Assembly: GCF_041358175.1 (NCBI RefSeq)
Contig: NZ_JBGKBE010000001.1
Span: 682,001-746,000, forward strand
DNA length: 64,000 nucleotides
Origin: Muriicola sp041358175
GTDB lineage: Bacteria; Bacteroidota; Bacteroidia; Flavobacteriales; Flavobacteriaceae
Reading direction: 5' to 3'
Shown: in pieces, positions 61,769-64,000 of the stretch
How the letters are laid out: each line of letters begins with the position of its first letter
How positions within the stretch are numbered: the stretch's first letter is position 1
Notes under the pieces: generated by a model
Database searches by the model: none
What the model saw: only the letters and a program-made list of their open reading frames with translations
What the model was told of the DNA's origin: nothing
Made by a program: the position numbers and the translations under genes

Positions 61769-62113
61769 TCGTTTTACGATCATATAGTAATCGTTATCCA
61801 AAGGCAAATACCCTAAGTCATACACAAAATAATAAGTAGTGCCTTTTTTAGTGTTGTAAAGGTTGGTGATATATTCAAAGTCGAACCCCTTGTCTAACAA
61901 TCGCGTCTTTGTCGTCCTGGTCTTGCCGTCCTTTAGGGGAAAGCTATCTAGGATTCGATAATTTTTTCGCAGCCTGTTGTTAATATTGCGAACGAGATTC
62001 TTACTGTCTTTGTTGAGTTTATTGTTGTAGGCATTCCTGCAATAATCCGAACAAAACTTCTTATCCACCCTTCCTCTGATGGGCTCTCCACATTCCAAAC
62101 ACTGCCTTTCCAT
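61763..62113 (-). CDS. Zinc-ribbon protein (DUF2116-like)
   Basis: A 116-residue protein with an N-terminal zinc ribbon (Cys5, Cys8, Cys21 and Cys25; CLECGEPIRGRVDKKFCSDY) followed by a basic helix (NLVRNINNRLRKNYRILDSF) and a mixed alpha/beta end. The ribbon matches DUF2116-type Zn-ribbon proteins of Bacteroidota, thought to bind nucleic acid. Function unknown. Confidence 0.82.
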   Translation of the reverse strand: MERQCLECGEPIRGRVDKKFCSDYCRNAYNNKLNKDSKNLVRNINNRLRKNYRILDSFPLKDGKTRTTKTRLLDKGFDFEYITNLYNTKKGTTYYFVYDLGYLPLDNDYYMIVKRE

Positions 62114-62190
62114 AGGATCAAAAGCTTAACTTGTTTCCTTTAAAGATCGCTTATTTTACAGAAGTTGACAAGCAGGGAAATCAAAACCGA

Positions 62191-64000
62191 TTATTCCCGT
62201 TCCATGATCAGTGCAGGTAAATCCAGTTCTTTATAAGTACGATTAAAGGACTCCATTTCCTTCTGAACAATAGTCTCCCATTCCACTTCAAATCCTGCCC
62301 ATTGTTTTTGCAGGTCCCTAAGCCGTTCTTTAGCCCCTTCGGTCACTTTTGGTTCTGCAGCATCTACATAATCTTTGAGATTCATTAACTCGGCATTTAG
62401 TTGGTTGTTGTAATTAATTACATCCTGGAAGGTTTTCTGTCTGGGTTGAATAAGGTTCTTTTCCCATTGGTCTATCCTGTTTATGAGGCTATCTCCCTGG
62501 GTAAGCAATTCTTCAGCAATTTCATATCCCTTAAGTGTTTCCTTGTAGGCTTTAACCTGTTTCCGTACAGATCGCATTTCATTTACTGCATCGTGAATAT
62601 CTGTGATCATAGATTCAATGGTTGAAAGTATTTGCTGCTGTTCCCTGTAATCTGCCATAGTAGCTTTTACATGCGGATGGGGAAGAACCGTTACTGTGGT
62701 TTCTGTAGTGACATCACCATGGGACAATCTGAGCTGATAATTTCCCGGACCAACTCTGGAACCGGCATAATTTCCATAGACAAATACTTTATCCACTGCC
62801 GGAAGTGGATCCTTCCTGAAATCCCAGGTAAAGCGGTTATAGCCTTTTTTAGAGGGAAGTACCTCTGGCTTGGAAGGGCCACCGGGCCAACTTTTAAAGC
62901 CCTCAATTTTCTCACTGCTATAGGTACGAATCGTATTTCCATTTCTGACTACCTCCAGCTTCAGGTGGAGACTGTCAGGCTTATCGGCGAGAAAGTAGTC
63001 AAAAGTAACTCCTTGCTTAGGATTCTGTCCGAGTCCCGGCACAGGCCGGTCTATACTTCCTCCAAAAAACAGATAAGCATCCTTTGGTTTGACTATGGTT
63101 AAGCTCGATGGATGTACGGGTCCTGCCTGAATGCCACCCAGGTCATCGAGAATCCAGAAGGAACGGCCAGCTGTGGCTACGACCAGGTCGTTGTCCTGGA
63201 AGATCATATCATTAATGGGAACTACTGGGAGGTTGAGCTGAAAGGGTTGCCAGTACTGGCCACCATTAAATGAAACATACAATCCGGTTTCAGTCCCGGC
63301 ATAGAGCAAGCCGGGTCTTACAGGATCTTCGCGAACCACACGAACAAAAGTATGAGGGTCAGAAATACCTTCAACAATCTTTGTCCATGTTTCTCCATAG
63401 TCTGACGTTTTAAATATATAAGGTTTCAGGTCCATGGTTTTGTATCGCATGACTACTGCATAGGCTGTAGCCGGATCATGAGGAGATACTTCAATACTGT
63501 TTACAATACCATCGCCTATTTCCCTGGGGGTTGCATTGCGCCAGGTTAGTCCGCCATCACGAGTAAGGTGAATAAGGCCATCGTCTGAACCTGCCCAGAG
63601 TACCCCTTCTTCGTGGGGCGATTCTACAAGCGACATCAGGGTGTTGTAATTTTCCCCTCCTGCTGCTTCATTGGTATAGGGTCCGCCCCCTGGACCTTGT
63701 TTGTTCTTTTCGTTTTTAGTCAGGTCCGGACTTACCACTGTCCAGCTATGTCCTTCGTCGGTCGATCTAAAAACTACGTTACCAGCGTGGTAGATGGTTT
63801 TTCTGTTATGTGGCGAGCTGATGATGGGGGCATTCCAATTATATCGGTATTTGAAATCGGCCGGCACATTGCCCAAGGCAAGTTCCGGATATTCTTTGAT
63901 GGCCTTCCCTTCGCGTGAAGCTTTCACCCATTTTTCAATAATACCCTGATAGCATCCACCGTAGATAACCTCAGGATAATCGGGATCAAATGCCAGGAAT
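62191..64000 (-). CDS. VPS10/BNR-repeat protein, C-terminal part (continues past window end)
   Basis: The frame stays open to base 64000; the first visible residues read FLAFDPDYPEVIYGGCYQGI. About 603 codons are present, and the propeller N-terminus and signal peptide lie outside. Asp-box repeats (STDEGHSWTVVS, TRDGGLTWRNAT, TSDYGETWTKIV), a beta-sandwich-like portion and a long helical tail (DLQKQWAGFEVEWETIVQKE) parallel the protein encoded at 30609-33878. The two are old paralogues in one window. Confidence 0.88.
   Translation of the reverse strand, partial: FLAFDPDYPEVIYGGCYQGIIEKWVKASREGKAIKEYPELALGNVPADFKYRYNWNAPIISSPHNRKTIYHAGNVVFRSTDEGHSWTVVSPDLTKNEKNKQGPGGGPYTNEAAGGENYNTLMSLVESPHEEGVLWAGSDDGLIHLTRDGGLTWRNATPREIGDGIVNSIEVSPHDPATAYAVVMRYKTMDLKPYIFKTSDYGETWTKIVEGISDPHTFVRVVREDPVRPGLLYAGTETGLYVSFNGGQYWQPFQLNLPVVPINDMIFQDNDLVVATAGRSFWILDDLGGIQAGPVHPSSLTIVKPKDAYLFFGGSIDRPVPGLGQNPKQGVTFDYFLADKPDSLHLKLEVVRNGNTIRTYSSEKIEGFKSWPGGPSKPEVLPSKKGYNRFTWDFRKDPLPAVDKVFVYGNYAGSRVGPGNYQLRLSHGDVTTETTVTVLPHPHVKATMADYREQQQILSTIESMITDIHDAVNEMRSVRKQVKAYKETLKGYEIAEELLTQGDSLINRIDQWEKNLIQPRQKTFQDVINYNNQLNAELMNLKDYVDAAEPKVTEGAKERLRDLQKQWAGFEVEWETIVQKEMESFNRTYKELDLPALIMERE

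Overview
The window looks like a chromosomal segment of a marine-type member of the Bacteroidota, family Flavobacteriaceae. Three things support this. The gene products are typical of the group: CarboxypepD_reg/TonB outer-membrane receptors, SCO and FeoAB proteins, a short-chain L-threonine dehydrogenase, a VPS10/BNR propeller pair, and DUF2141 and DUF3575 proteins. Starts are preceded by the Bacteroidota -7 box TAnnTTTG rather than by strong Shine-Dalgarno sequences. Lipoprotein and signal peptides are numerous. The genus cannot be fixed from the sequence alone.

Layout. 1-2.6 kb: a truncated CzcA/CusA metal-efflux pump and a small His-rich secreted protein. 2.6-4.3 kb: two tandem PPK2 polyphosphate kinases. 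4.5-16.7 kb: mostly housekeeping and surface genes (S9 peptidase, tricorn-like S41 protease, a TonB-plug lipoprotein, DUF423, feoA-feoB plus a 47-residue Cys-rich partner, SCO protein, rseP), ending at tRNA-Asn. 16.8-17.95 kb: a decayed integration zone with a duplicated 3' end of tRNA-Asn, an orphan 3' half of tRNA-Leu, an excisionase-type pseudogene with an internal stop, and a small orphan ORF. 18-27.2 kb: an accessory block with a LytS-like kinase/LytTR regulator pair divergent from a TonB-type receptor, then YceI, an intradiol dioxygenase, a PepSY-like membrane protein, a haem-binding protein and a GH3 glycosidase. 27.8-34.6 kb: a cupin, small unknowns, a CNNM/CBS membrane protein, a giant VPS10/BNR protein and an outer-membrane protein.

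34.6-45 kb is the most unusual part. A tandem duplication of the tRNA-Arg(CCT) region has one copy broken by two different short palindromes, followed by three copies of a hairpin-rich repeat. Next comes a single 2,683-residue soluble histidine kinase with an NTF2-like head and twelve consecutive sensor modules of about 187 residues. It is directly followed by a stand-alone receiver and a receiver-adenylate-cyclase fusion. Together these look like a many-input sensor wired to phosphorelay and cAMP output.

45-64 kb returns to metabolism. It holds moaE-moaC, then a polyamine operon (arginine decarboxylase, agmatinase, deoxyhypusine-synthase-like enzyme, small acidic protein, VOC protein). A fused RimB-RimK-like protein follows, then threonine dehydrogenase, a lipoprotein with an NTF2-like partner, a lipoprotein trehalase, a TPR protein, an M28 membrane peptidase with an SDR, a CBS protein and a zinc-ribbon protein. 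The window ends inside a second VPS10/BNR paralogue.
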